A DNA stretch of 49,959 nt from Nostocoides sp. Soil756. GTDB taxonomy: Bacteria; Actinomycetota; Actinomycetes; Actinomycetales; Dermatophilaceae. Location: assembly GCF_001428065.1 (NCBI RefSeq), contig NZ_LMSE01000002.1:967638-1017596 (forward strand), in the 5' to 3' direction. Within the stretch, counting starts at the first letter, position 1; every line of letters starts with the position of its first letter. The notes beneath the pieces are model-generated. The model worked only from the letters and a program-made list of their open reading frames with translations, did no database searches and was not told the DNA's origin. A program made the translations under genes and the position numbers. Below, in pieces: positions 22,747 through 31,326 of the stretch.

Positions 22747-25437
22747 GTGAAGCTCCTCCTCCTCGACGGACACTCGCTGGCCTACCGGGCCTTCTTCGCC
22801 CTCCCGGTCGAGAACTTCTCGACCAGCACCGGCCAGAACACCAACGCCGTCTACGGCTTCACCGCCATGCTCATCAACGTCCTGCGCGACGAGGCCCCCA
22901 CCCACGTCGGTGTCGCCTTCGACGTCTCGCGCCAGACCTTCCGGCTCGAGCAGTACGCCGAGTACAAGGCCGGCCGCGCCAAGACCCCCACCGAGTTCTC
23001 CGGCCAGCTGCCGCTCCTGCGCGAGGTGCTCGACGCCCTGCGCATCCGGCACGTCGGGGTCGAGGGCTTCGAGGCCGACGACGTCATCGCCACCCTCACC
23101 CGGCAGGCGGTCGAGGCCGGGGGCGAGGTCGTGGTCTGCACCGGCGACCGCGACGCCTTCCAGCTGGTCTCCGACAAGGTCACCCTGGTCTACCCGGTGC
23201 GCGGGGTGTCCGAGGTGTGGCGGATGGACCCCGCCGCCGTCGAGGAGAAGTACCTCGTCCCGCCCGGCCGCTACAGCGACCTCGCAGCCCTCGTGGGCGA
23301 GTCCAGCGACAACCTGCCCGGCGTCCCGGGGGTGGGGCCCAAGACCGCCGCCAAGTGGCTCGCCCAGTACGGCGACCTGCAGGGCGTGGTGGCCCACGTC
23401 GACGAGATCAAGGGCAAGGCCGGCGAGAACCTGCGGGCCCATCTCGACGACGTGCTGCGCAACCGCCGGCTCAACCGGCTGGTCGACGACCTCGAGCTGC
23501 CCCTCGGTGTCGCCGACCTCGAGCGCACCTCGTGGGACCGCGAGGAGGTGCACCGGGTCTTCGACGGCCTCGAGTTCCGGGTGCTGCGCGACCGGCTCTT
23601 CCAGACCTTCGAGGTCGAGGCCGACGAGGTCGAGGGCGGCTTCGAGCTCGACGGCGAGGTCTTCACCGCCGACGACCTCACCGTGCGCTTCGGCGACGGC
23701 GGGGTGGGCCGCACGCTGCCCCACGGCGTCGTGGTGGCCGGCGAGTACCGGGCCGGGGCGGGCGACGCCGGCGCCATCTCGCTGGCGGGCACCGACGGCG
23801 CCACCGCCCACCTCGACCTCGCCGCGCTCACCCCCGAGCAGGAGGCCGCCCTGGCCTCGTGGCTGGCCGACCCGTCCGCGCCCAAGGTCCTGCACGACGC
23901 CAAGCCCCAGCTCCAGGCCCTCTCCACCCGCGGGCTCACCCTGGCCGGCGTCACCAGCGACACCGCGCTGGCCGCCTACCTGGTGCGGCCCGACCAGCGC
24001 TCCTACGACCTCGAGGACCTCGTGGTGCGCCACCTCGGCCGCGAGCTCAGCGCCGACGCGCCCGCCACCGCCGACCAGGGCCGCCAGGGCACCCTGTCCT
24101 TCGACGTCGAGGAGGGCGACGACACGGCGGCCCGCGACGCCATGGTGCGCGCCCGGGCGGTGCTCGAGCTGTCCGAGGCGCTGGCGGTCAAGCTCGACGA
24201 GACCGGGGGCTCGGACCTGCTGCGCGACCTCGAGCTGCCGCTGGTCGACATCCTGGCCACGATGGAGCGCACCGGCATCGCCGTCGACGGCGACGCGCTC
24301 ACCGCGCTCGAGGCCGACTTCGCCGGCAAGATGCGCCAGGCCCAGCAGGACGCCTACGACGCGATCGAGCGCGAGGATGTCAACCTCGGCAGCCCCAAGC
24401 AGCTGCAGGAGGTCCTCTTCGAGCAGCTCGGGATGCCCAAGACCAAGCGCACCAAGACCGGCTACACCACCGACGCCGACGCCCTGGCCGACCTGTTCGT
24501 GAAGACCCAGCACCCCTTCCTCGAGGCGCTGCTGCGCCACCGCGACACCAGCCGGCTGCGGGTCACCGTCGAGGGGCTCATCAAGTCGGTGGCCGCCGAC
24601 CGGCGCATCCACACCACGTACCTGCAGACCATCGCGGCCACCGGGCGGCTGAGCTCCACCGACCCCAACCTCCAGAACGTGCCGATCCGCACCGAGGAGG
24701 GGCGCCGGATCCGCGAGGTCTTCGTCGTCGGCGAGGGCTACGAGTCGCTGATGTCGGCCGACTACAGCCAGATCGAGATGCGGATCATGGCCCACCTCTC
24801 CGGCGACGAGGGGCTCATCGAGGCCTTCCGCACCGGCGAGGACCTGCACCGGTTCGTCGGCGCCCGGGTCTTCGGCGTGGCCCCCGAGGACGTCACCCCC
24901 GAGATGCGCAGCAAGGTCAAGGCCATGAGCTACGGCCTCGCCTACGGGCTGTCGGCCTTCGGCCTGTCCAAGCAGCTCACCATCTCCACCGGGGAGGCCC
25001 AGGGCCTGATGGACGAGTACTTCGCCCGGTTCGGCGGGGTGCGCGACTACCTGCGCGAGATCGTCGTCGAGGCCCGGGCCACCGGCTACACCGCCACCAT
25101 GCTGGGCCGTCGGCGCTACCTGCCCGACCTGGTCAGCGACAACCGGCAGCGCCGCGAGGGCGCCGAGCGGATGGCGCTGAACGCCCCCATCCAGGGCTCG
25201 GCCGCCGACATCATCAAGCTCGCCATGAAGGGCGTCGACGCTGCGTTGCGGGCCGAGGGCGCCCGGAGCCGGATGCTGCTCCAGGTGCACGACGAGCTGG
25301 TGCTCGAGGTCGCCGCGGGCGAGCGGGCCGACGTCGAGGCGCTGGTGCGCCGCGAGATGGGGGCCGCCATCGCGCTCGACGTGCCGCTCGACGTCAGTGT
25401 CGGGGTGGGCCGCTCCTGGCACGACGCCGCGCACTGA
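22747..25437 (+). CDS. polA: DNA polymerase I
   Basis: An 896-residue repair and Okazaki-fragment polymerase. The N-terminal 5'-3' exonuclease (about 1-290) has LLLDGHSLAYRAFFAL, VAFDVSRQTFR, EGFEADDVIATL, CTGDRDAFQLV and the H3TH GVPGVGPKTA. The middle 3'-5' exonuclease-like domain (about 320-490) lacks the DxE metal site and the downstream catalytic Asp pattern, so proofreading is probably absent, as in other actinobacterial PolA. The polymerase domain has motif A DYSQIEMRIMAHLSGD, motif B RMALNAPIQGSAADIIKLAM and motif C LQVHDELVLE. GTG 22747 follows TAGGCT by 7 nt. Confidence 0.98.
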   Translation: MKLLLLDGHSLAYRAFFALPVENFSTSTGQNTNAVYGFTAMLINVLRDEAPTHVGVAFDVSRQTFRLEQYAEYKAGRAKTPTEFSGQLPLLREVLDALRIRHVGVEGFEADDVIATLTRQAVEAGGEVVVCTGDRDAFQLVSDKVTLVYPVRGVSEVWRMDPAAVEEKYLVPPGRYSDLAALVGESSDNLPGVPGVGPKTAAKWLAQYGDLQGVVAHVDEIKGKAGENLRAHLDDVLRNRRLNRLVDDLELPLGVADLERTSWDREEVHRVFDGLEFRVLRDRLFQTFEVEADEVEGGFELDGEVFTADDLTVRFGDGGVGRTLPHGVVVAGEYRAGAGDAGAISLAGTDGATAHLDLAALTPEQEAALASWLADPSAPKVLHDAKPQLQALSTRGLTLAGVTSDTALAAYLVRPDQRSYDLEDLVVRHLGRELSADAPATADQGRQGTLSFDVEEGDDTAARDAMVRARAVLELSEALAVKLDETGGSDLLRDLELPLVDILATMERTGIAVDGDALTALEADFAGKMRQAQQDAYDAIEREDVNLGSPKQLQEVLFEQLGMPKTKRTKTGYTTDADALADLFVKTQHPFLEALLRHRDTSRLRVTVEGLIKSVAADRRIHTTYLQTIAATGRLSSTDPNLQNVPIRTEEGRRIREVFVVGEGYESLMSADYSQIEMRIMAHLSGDEGLIEAFRTGEDLHRFVGARVFGVAPEDVTPEMRSKVKAMSYGLAYGLSAFGLSKQLTISTGEAQGLMDEYFARFGGVRDYLREIVVEARATGYTATMLGRRRYLPDLVSDNRQRREGAERMALNAPIQGSAADIIKLAMKGVDAALRAEGARSRMLLQVHDELVLEVAAGERADVEALVRREMGAAIALDVPLDVSVGVGRSWHDAAH

Positions 25438-25455
25438 GGCCGGCGGCCCGCCTCA
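25435..25455. terminator. Inverted repeat containing both convergent stop codons (polA/methyltransferase)
   Basis: TGAGGC (25435-25440) and GCCTCA (25450-25455) form a 6-bp stem with a 9-nt loop; the arms contain both genes' stop codons. It is the only sequence between the genes. Confidence 0.5.
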
Positions 25456-26256
25456 CGGGCGCTCGCAGACGAGGATGGCGGTGCCGGGCAGGAGCCGGCC
25501 GCGCAGCGGTGACCAGCCGCCCCAGGACTGCCGGTTGCGCTCGGGCCACTCCGGCTCGACGAGGTCGACGAGGGTCATCCCGGCCGCCACGACCTGGCGC
25601 ACCAGGTCGCCCAGCGTGCGGTGGTGCTCGACGTAGGTCGGGACCCCGGCGGCGCTCTCGACGTAGGGGGTGCGGTCGAAGTAGGACGTCGTGGCCGTCA
25701 GCCCCTCGGGGCCGGGGACGTCGGGGAACGCCCACCGCACCGGGTGCGAGGTCGAGAAGACGAAGCGGCCGCCCGGGCGCAGCACCCGGGCCGCCTCGCG
25801 CAGCACCGCCTCGCTGTCGGCCACGAACGGGACGACGCCGTAGGCCGTGAAGACGCGGTCGACCGAGGCGTCGGCCAGCGGCAGACGCGTCCCGTCGCAC
25901 TGGAGCAGGGGGACCGGCGCCGTGCCGTCGGCCCGGCCGGCGTCGATGCGACGGGAGGTGGCGAGCATCCCGCCCGAGAGGTCGCTGGCGACGACCCGGG
26001 CGCCCCGGTGCCGCGCGAGCCAGCGCGAGCACTGGGCCGCACCGGCGCCGATCTCGACGACGGTGTGGTCGGGCGTGACACCCAGGAGGTCCAGCTCGTC
26101 CTCGGTCCAGCCCTCGGGGCCCCACACGAAGCCCGCGTCGTCGAGGAACGCGCCGTGCTCGGCGTGGTAGTCCTCGGCCTCGGCGTCCCACCAGGCGCGG
26201 TTGGCGGCCACCGTCTCGCCGGCGCCCACGGGGCGGCGCCCGGCCTCCTGGCTCAC
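25453..26256 (-). CDS. Class I SAM-dependent methyltransferase
   Basis: A 267-residue Rossmann-type methyltransferase. Motif I VVEIGAGAAQCSRWLA binds SAM, the acidic end of strand 2 is in VVASDLSGGML, motif II is VDRVFTAYGVVPFV, and motif III is RVLRPGGRFVFSTSHP. An N-terminal AWWDAEAEDYHAEHGAFL and the C-terminal EWPERNRQSWGGWSPLRG resemble a conserved actinobacterial family usually located next to polA and rpsA. Target molecule unknown. GTG 26256 (product VSQEAGRRP) is chosen; the frame stays open to 26334, where another GTG would add 26 atypical residues. Confidence 0.85.
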   Translation of the reverse strand: MSQEAGRRPVGAGETVAANRAWWDAEAEDYHAEHGAFLDDAGFVWGPEGWTEDELDLLGVTPDHTVVEIGAGAAQCSRWLARHRGARVVASDLSGGMLATSRRIDAGRADGTAPVPLLQCDGTRLPLADASVDRVFTAYGVVPFVADSEAVLREAARVLRPGGRFVFSTSHPVRWAFPDVPGPEGLTATTSYFDRTPYVESAAGVPTYVEHHRTLGDLVRQVVAAGMTLVDLVEPEWPERNRQSWGGWSPLRGRLLPGTAILVCERP

Positions 26257-26292
26257 GCCGGGCTCACGGTGCCGCAGGGGGGACGGACCGTT

Positions 26293-26322
26293 TTGCCGGG
26301 CGTGTGCGGGCACGGGTAGGCT
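26293..26322 (+). promoter_or_regulatory. rpsA promoter (TTGCCG-18-TAGGCT)
   Basis: A -35-like TTGCCG (26293-26298) and -10 TAGGCT (26317-26322) with an 18-nt spacer. The start would be near 26329, giving an 82-nt leader, unlike the leaderless units elsewhere. Confidence 0.6.
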
Positions 26323-26340
26323 GTGCGAGCACACGTGTGC
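26322..26340. repeat. Overlapping palindromes at the rpsA transcription start
   Basis: TGTGC-GA-GCACA (26322-26333) overlaps the perfect 12-bp palindrome GCACACGTGTGC (26329-26340), which begins at the predicted transcript start. TGTGC half-sites also occur just upstream and at about 26356. Confidence 0.5.
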
Positions 26341-26410
26341 CGTTCGAGGCGCCGGTGTGCGACCGCTTCATCCACTCGAGTCCATCTGTCCACATCGGAG
26401 TTCCTACTAC

Positions 26411-27892
26411 ATGACTGCCAGCACGGTCGCCACGACCGCCCCTCAGATCGCCATCAACGACATCGGCTCTGAGGAAGACCTCCTCGCCGCGATCGACGCG
26501 ACGATCAAGCACTTCAACGACGGCGACATCGTCGAGGGTCGCATCGTCAAGGTGGACCGCGACGAGGTCCTCCTCGACATCGGCTACAAGACCGAGGGTG
26601 TCATCCCCTCCCGCGAGCTGTCGATCAAGCACGACGTCGACCCCAACGAGGTCGTCAAGGTCGGCGACGAGGTCGAGGCCCTGGTCCTCCAGAAGGAGGA
26701 CAAGGAGGGTCGTCTGATCCTGTCCAAGAAGCGCGCCCAGTACGAGCGCGCCTGGGGCACGATCGAGAAGATCAAGGAGGAGGACGGCGTCGTCACCGGC
26801 ACCGTCATCGAGGTCGTCAAGGGCGGCCTCATCCTCGACATCGGCCTACGCGGGTTCCTCCCCGCCTCGCTCGTCGAGATGCGCCGCGTCCGCGACCTCC
26901 AGCCGTACGTCGGCAAGGAGATCGAGGCCAAGATCATCGAGCTCGACAAGAACCGCAACAACGTGGTCCTGTCGCGCCGGGCCTGGCTCGAGCAGACGCA
27001 GTCCGAGGTCCGCACGACCTTCCTCAAGGAGCTCGGCAAGGGCCAGGTCCGCACGGGTGTCGTGTCCTCCATCGTCAACTTCGGTGCGTTCGTCGACCTC
27101 GGCGGCGTCGACGGTCTCGTCCACGTCTCCGAGCTGTCCTGGAAGCACATCGACCACCCGTCCGAGGTCGTCGAGGTCGGCGACGAGGTCACCGTCGAGG
27201 TGCTCGACGTCGACATGGACCGCGAGCGCGTCTCGCTGTCGCTCAAGGCCACGCAGGAGGACCCCTGGCAGCACTTCGCCCGGACCCACGCGATCGGCCA
27301 GGTCGTCCCGGGCAAGGTCACCAAGCTCGTCCCCTTCGGTGCGTTCGTGCGCGTCGACGACGGCATCGAGGGCCTGGTGCACATCTCCGAGCTCGCCGAG
27401 CGTCACGTCGAGCTGCCCGAGCAGGTCGTCACCGTCGGCCAGGAGATCTTCGTCAAGGTCATCGACATCGACCTCGAGCGTCGCCGCATCTCGCTGAGCC
27501 TGAAGCAGGCCAATGAGGACGGCGCCGGCCAGGTCGAGTTCGACCCGACCCTGTACGGCATGGCCGCCGAGTACGACGAGAAGGGTGACTACAAGTACCC
27601 CGAGGGCTTCGACCCGGAGACCAACGAGTGGCTCGAGGGCTACGAGACCCAGCGCGAGGCCTGGGAGAAGCAGTACGCCGAGGCCCACGCCCGCTGGGAG
27701 GCCCACCGGGCCCAGGTCGAGGCGGCCGTCAAGGCCGACGCCGAGGCCGCGGGCGAGGCCGCGACCTCCTACTCGTCCGAGAGCACCGACGACGAGGCAC
27801 CCGCTGTCCGTCCCGCGGCTCCCGCCAACGAGGGCACCCTCGCCTCCGACGAGGCCCTGGCCGCGCTGCGCGAGAAGCTCACCGGCAACTGA
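26411..27892 (+). CDS. rpsA: 30S ribosomal protein S1
   Basis: RNA-binding protein of the small subunit that helps load mRNA. The 493-residue actinobacterial form has four S1 OB-fold domains at about residues 36-105, 122-190, 207-278 and 294-365, the last two being the best matches (GVVSSIVNFGAFVDLGGVDGLVHVSELSW and GKVTKLVPFGAFVRVDDGIEGLVHISEL). An acidic Ala/Glu-rich tail follows. It lacks the six-domain architecture of enterobacterial S1. GGAG at 26397-26400 lies 10 nt before ATG 26411. A long hairpin ends the unit. Confidence 0.97.
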   Translation: MTASTVATTAPQIAINDIGSEEDLLAAIDATIKHFNDGDIVEGRIVKVDRDEVLLDIGYKTEGVIPSRELSIKHDVDPNEVVKVGDEVEALVLQKEDKEGRLILSKKRAQYERAWGTIEKIKEEDGVVTGTVIEVVKGGLILDIGLRGFLPASLVEMRRVRDLQPYVGKEIEAKIIELDKNRNNVVLSRRAWLEQTQSEVRTTFLKELGKGQVRTGVVSSIVNFGAFVDLGGVDGLVHVSELSWKHIDHPSEVVEVGDEVTVEVLDVDMDRERVSLSLKATQEDPWQHFARTHAIGQVVPGKVTKLVPFGAFVRVDDGIEGLVHISELAERHVELPEQVVTVGQEIFVKVIDIDLERRRISLSLKQANEDGAGQVEFDPTLYGMAAEYDEKGDYKYPEGFDPETNEWLEGYETQREAWEKQYAEAHARWEAHRAQVEAAVKADAEAAGEAATSYSSESTDDEAPAVRPAAPANEGTLASDEALAALREKLTGN

Positions 27893-27906
27893 CCCACCCG
27901 TCACCG

Positions 27907-27939
27907 CAGGGCTCCGGACCGTCACGGTCCGGGGCCCTG
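27907..27939 (+). terminator. rpsA terminator hairpin
   Basis: A 15-16-bp stem from CAGGGCTCCGGACCGT (27907-27922) to 27924-27939 with one G-U pair and a tight loop, 15 nt after the stop. No U-tract. Confidence 0.8.
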
Positions 27940-27996
27940 TGCGTTGCCCGGGCCGAGGTTGGCCGGGCGAGGATCGTCGGCCCCGCGACGAAAGTC

Positions 27997-28039
27997 GTTC
28001 ATGTCGTGTCCGCCGTGACGTAACTCCACGGGCTAGGTT
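27997..28039 (+). promoter_or_regulatory. Promoter region of the Ugp-like operon
   Basis: TAGGTT (28034-28039) lies 6 nt before GTG 28046. Upstream are a single GTTCA-containing element (27997-28007), reminiscent of one PhoP-box repeat, and a CCGTG-N9-CACGG inverted repeat (28013-28031) over the -35 region. Either could be a regulator site; neither is convincing alone. Confidence 0.45.
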
Positions 28040-28045
28040 GGCCGC

Positions 28046-29005
28046 GTGCAGTCGACGACCTCGGGTACCGGTCTCGCGGTGGGGGAGCGGTCAGGGCCAC
28101 CTGAGCCGGTCGGGCCCCCGCCGCGGCGCTCCAGCGGGCGTACGTGGGAGTGGAGCCTCGCCGGCCTGCTCCTGGCCCCCAATCTCATCCTCCTCATCGT
28201 GTTCACCTACCGGCCGCTGCTGGACAACATCCGGCTGTCGTTCACCGACTGGAACATCTCGGCGCCGGTCGCGAACCCGGTGGGCTTCTCGAACTACATC
28301 GAGTGGTTCGGGCGCGAGGACACCCGCAAGGTGCTGTCGAACACGCTGATCTTCACCGTCGCCACCGTCGGGATCTCGATGGGCCTGGGGCTCGCCCTCG
28401 CGATGCTGCTCGACCAGCGGCTGCGGGGACGCAACATCGTGCGCTCGGTCGTCTTCGCGCCGTTCGTCATCTCCGGCGCCGCGGTGGGCGTGGCCTTCCA
28501 GTTCGTCTTCGACCCCAGCTTCGGGCTGGTGCGCGACCTCCTCACCCGGATCGGCGTCGCCGTCCCGGACTTCTACCAGCGACCGGGATGGGCGCTGTTC
28601 ATGGTGACCTTCACCTACATCTGGAAGACCCTCGGCTACAGCTTCGTCATCTACCTCGCGGCACTCCAGGGCCGGCGCGCCGACCTCGACGAGGCGGCCG
28701 AGATCGACGGCGCGTCCCCGTGGGCCCACTTCCGCAAGGTGCTGCTGCCGCAGCTGCGGCCCACGACGTTCTTCCTGTCGATCACGGTGCTGCTGAGCTC
28801 GGTGCAGGTCTTCGACATCATCAACGTCATGACCCGCGGCGGCCCGGTCGGCAACGGCACGATGACCCTGGTCTACCAGGTGTACCGCGAGACCTTCGTC
28901 AACCTGCGGGCCGGCTACGGCGCCACCGTGGCGACGGTCATGTTCCTCATCCTCCTGGTCGTCACCATCGTCCAGGTCCGCGTCATGGATCGGCCGCAGA
29001 CATGA
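28046..29005 (+). CDS. ugpA: Ugp-like ABC transporter permease 1
   Basis: A 319-residue inner-membrane permease of the MalF/UgpA type, with six helices after a Pro-rich cytoplasmic N-terminus. The EAA loop that docks the ATPase is at about residues 209-228 (LYLAALQGRRADLDEAAEIDGASPW region). Helices include LLLAPNLILLIVFTYRPLL and FFLSITVLLSSVQVFDIINVMTRGGP. It probably imports sn-glycerol-3-phosphate or related glycerol diesters, judged from the downstream binding protein; other sugars are possible. GTG 28046 is set by TAGGTT 6 nt upstream. The stop overlaps the next ATG. Confidence 0.85.
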   Translation: MQSTTSGTGLAVGERSGPPEPVGPPPRRSSGRTWEWSLAGLLLAPNLILLIVFTYRPLLDNIRLSFTDWNISAPVANPVGFSNYIEWFGREDTRKVLSNTLIFTVATVGISMGLGLALAMLLDQRLRGRNIVRSVVFAPFVISGAAVGVAFQFVFDPSFGLVRDLLTRIGVAVPDFYQRPGWALFMVTFTYIWKTLGYSFVIYLAALQGRRADLDEAAEIDGASPWAHFRKVLLPQLRPTTFFLSITVLLSSVQVFDIINVMTRGGPVGNGTMTLVYQVYRETFVNLRAGYGATVATVMFLILLVVTIVQVRVMDRPQT

Positions 29006-29928
29006 GCACCACAGCCACCCCGGTCGGCAGTGTCGACGAGGCCCCCGAGCCCTCGCGCCGGCGGGGCCGCCGGCGGCTCGCGCACGGCGCGGAGGCCGCC
29101 TCGCACCGTTCGCCCGCGATGACGGTGGCCGGCTACGTGGGGATGCTGCTCGTCGTCCTCGTGGTCGCCGTGCCGCTGTTCTGGATCGTGGTCACCTCGC
29201 TCAAGCACCGCCAGGACATCTACGTCCAGCCGGCGCAGTGGCTGCCCGACCCGGCGACCACGAACAACTACCACGACGTCACCACCCGGATCCCGTTCCT
29301 GCGCTACCTGCGCAACTCGGTGATCATCACGGTCGTGCTGTCCCTGACCAAGATCGTGCTCGGCGTGCTCAGCGCCTACGCGCTCTCCCTGCTGCGCTTC
29401 CCGGGTCGCGGCGTCGTCTTCGTGGTCGTCATCGCGGCGCTGATGGTGCCCAACCAGATCACCGTCATCAGCAACTACGCCCTGGTGGCCCAGCTCGGCT
29501 GGCGCAACACCTTCCAGGGCATCATCATCCCGCTGGCGGGGGTCGCCTTCGGAACCTTCCTCATGCGCAACCAGTTCCTCAGCCTGCCGACCGAGATCAT
29601 CGAAGCGGCACGGCTGGACGGGGCCGGGCCGCTGAAGCTCCTCTGGCGCGTGGTGCTCCCGATGTCGTGGCCGACCCTCGTCGCCTTCTCGCTGATCACC
29701 GTCGTCAACGAGTGGAACGAGTACCTCTGGCCGTTCCTGATGTCCGACGACGAGCGCACCGCGCCCCTCCCCGTCGGGCTGACCCTGCTCCAGAACAACG
29801 ACGGCGTCACCAACTGGGGACCGGTGATGGCCGGTACGGTGCTGGCGATGCTGCCGGTCCTGGTGCTCTTCCTCGTCCTGCAGCGGCAGATGATCAAGGG
29901 CCTGACGGCCGGCGCCGTGAAGAGCTGA
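29002..29928 (+). CDS. ugpE: Ugp-like ABC transporter permease 2
   Basis: A 308-residue permease of the MalG/UgpE type that pairs with the upstream permease. An Arg-rich N-terminal tail of about 40 residues precedes helix 1 (GYVGMLLVVLVVAVPLFWIVVTSLK). The EAA motif is EIIEAARLDGAGPLKLLWRVVLP at about residue 200. NEWNEYLWPFLMS is typical of UgpE-like proteins. ATG 29002 overlaps the ugpA stop by 4 nt (ATGA). Confidence 0.85.
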   Translation: MSTTATPVGSVDEAPEPSRRRGRRRLAHGAEAASHRSPAMTVAGYVGMLLVVLVVAVPLFWIVVTSLKHRQDIYVQPAQWLPDPATTNNYHDVTTRIPFLRYLRNSVIITVVLSLTKIVLGVLSAYALSLLRFPGRGVVFVVVIAALMVPNQITVISNYALVAQLGWRNTFQGIIIPLAGVAFGTFLMRNQFLSLPTEIIEAARLDGAGPLKLLWRVVLPMSWPTLVAFSLITVVNEWNEYLWPFLMSDDERTAPLPVGLTLLQNNDGVTNWGPVMAGTVLAMLPVLVLFLVLQRQMIKGLTAGAVKS

Positions 29929-30014
29929 CCCCCGACCATCGACCATCGACCGAGCGCACTGCTCACGCACACCCACCCGGGCGAGATCCGTCCGGGCGAC
30001 ACGGAAGGCACGAC

Positions 30015-31310
30015 ATGAACCAGCTCACTCGTCGCGGACTCCTCGGACTGGCCGGCACCGCCGGGATCGCAGGGCTCTCCGCCTGCGCCGGGACCGGCAC
30101 CAGCGGGTCCTCGGACAAGGCCGGCGGCGCCAGCAACACCATCGAGTTCTGGAGCAACCACCCGGGCAGCAGCAAGCCGGTGGAGCAGCAGATCATCGCG
30201 GCCTTCCAGAAGGAGAACCCCGGCCTGACCGTCAAGCTGGTCGACGCCGGCAAGAACTACGAGGAGGTCGCGCAGAAGTTCAACGCCTCCCTGGCGGGTG
30301 GCCAGCTGCCCGACGTGGTCGTGGTCTCCGACGTCACGTGGTTCAACTTCGCGCTCAACAAGCAGCTCTCGAAGCTCGACGACCTCCTCGGCACCGCCAA
30401 GGTGGACACCGGCGACTACGTCGACGCGCTCTACAACGACTACACCTACGCCGGCGGTCACTTCGCCCTCCCGTACGCGCGCTCGACGCCGCTCTTCTAC
30501 TACAACAAGGAGCTGTGGGCCAAGGCCGGGCTCGAGGACCGCGGGCCCAAGGACTGGGCCGAGTTCAAGGAGTGGTCGACCGCGCTCAAGGCCGCCGTGG
30601 GCTCGGGCAAGTTCGCGATGGAGCTCGCCGACGGCTCCAACTACCTCGACTGGTACTTCCAGAACCTCGCCTGGGACTTCGGAGGCGCGTACTCCAAGGA
30701 GTGGCAGCCCACCTTCTCCGACCCCAACACCATCAAGGCCGGCCAGTTCCTCCAGGACCTCACCAAGGCCGGGGTCATCAAGTACAACGCCACCCCGGAG
30801 GCGGACTTCTCGGCCGGCCTGGCCGGCTGCATCCTGCAGTCCACCGGCTCGCTCGGCGGCATCACCAAGGACGCGAAGTTCGAGTTCGGGACCGCCTTCC
30901 TGCCCGGCACCGACAACTGCCCCACCGGCGGCGCCGGGGTGGGCGTGCCCGCCAACATCTCGGATGCCCGCAAGGCCAACGCCGTGAAGTTCGCCGAGTT
31001 CCTCACCAACCCGCAGAACACGGTCACCTTCACCCAGGCCACGGGGTACATGCCGGTGCGCAAGTCGGCCGTCGAGCTGCCCGAGGAGAAGACCTTCCTC
31101 GAGAAGAACCCCAACTCCAAGACCGCGATCGACCAGCTCGCGCACACCCGCAGCCAGGACAACGCGCGCGTGCTGCTGCCCGGCGGCGGTGCCCGCATCG
31201 GCAAGGCGCTCGACCAGATCGCCCAGGGTCAGGACGTCGCAACGGTCTTCAAGGCCCTGGACGCCGAGTCGCAGCAGGTGTTCGAGAGCCAGATCAAGCC
31301 CAAGCTCTGA
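30015..31310 (+). CDS. ugpB: Ugp-like extracellular solute-binding lipoprotein
   Basis: A 431-residue family 1 solute-binding protein. Its signal peptide has a Tat-like TRRGLLGL and lipobox LSAC with Cys24, so it is probably folded before export and lipid-anchored by Lgt. The mature part starts NTIEFWSNHPG and shows ARSTPLFYYNKELWAKAGL and a C-terminal TGYMPVRKSAVELPEEKTFLEKNP, closely similar in pattern to UgpB of glycerol-3-phosphate importers. GGAAGG lies about 7 nt before ATG 30015. The 86-nt gap before it holds a short GACCATC repeat and no gene. Confidence 0.88.
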   Translation: MNQLTRRGLLGLAGTAGIAGLSACAGTGTSGSSDKAGGASNTIEFWSNHPGSSKPVEQQIIAAFQKENPGLTVKLVDAGKNYEEVAQKFNASLAGGQLPDVVVVSDVTWFNFALNKQLSKLDDLLGTAKVDTGDYVDALYNDYTYAGGHFALPYARSTPLFYYNKELWAKAGLEDRGPKDWAEFKEWSTALKAAVGSGKFAMELADGSNYLDWYFQNLAWDFGGAYSKEWQPTFSDPNTIKAGQFLQDLTKAGVIKYNATPEADFSAGLAGCILQSTGSLGGITKDAKFEFGTAFLPGTDNCPTGGAGVGVPANISDARKANAVKFAEFLTNPQNTVTFTQATGYMPVRKSAVELPEEKTFLEKNPNSKTAIDQLAHTRSQDNARVLLPGGGARIGKALDQIAQGQDVATVFKALDAESQQVFESQIKPKL

Positions 31311-31326
31311 GGACGGACGACGCCTG

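Noticed and set aside
29935-29962. Short GACCATC tandem repeat before the binding-protein gene
   Set aside because: Only two and a half units, probably chance in spacer sequence.
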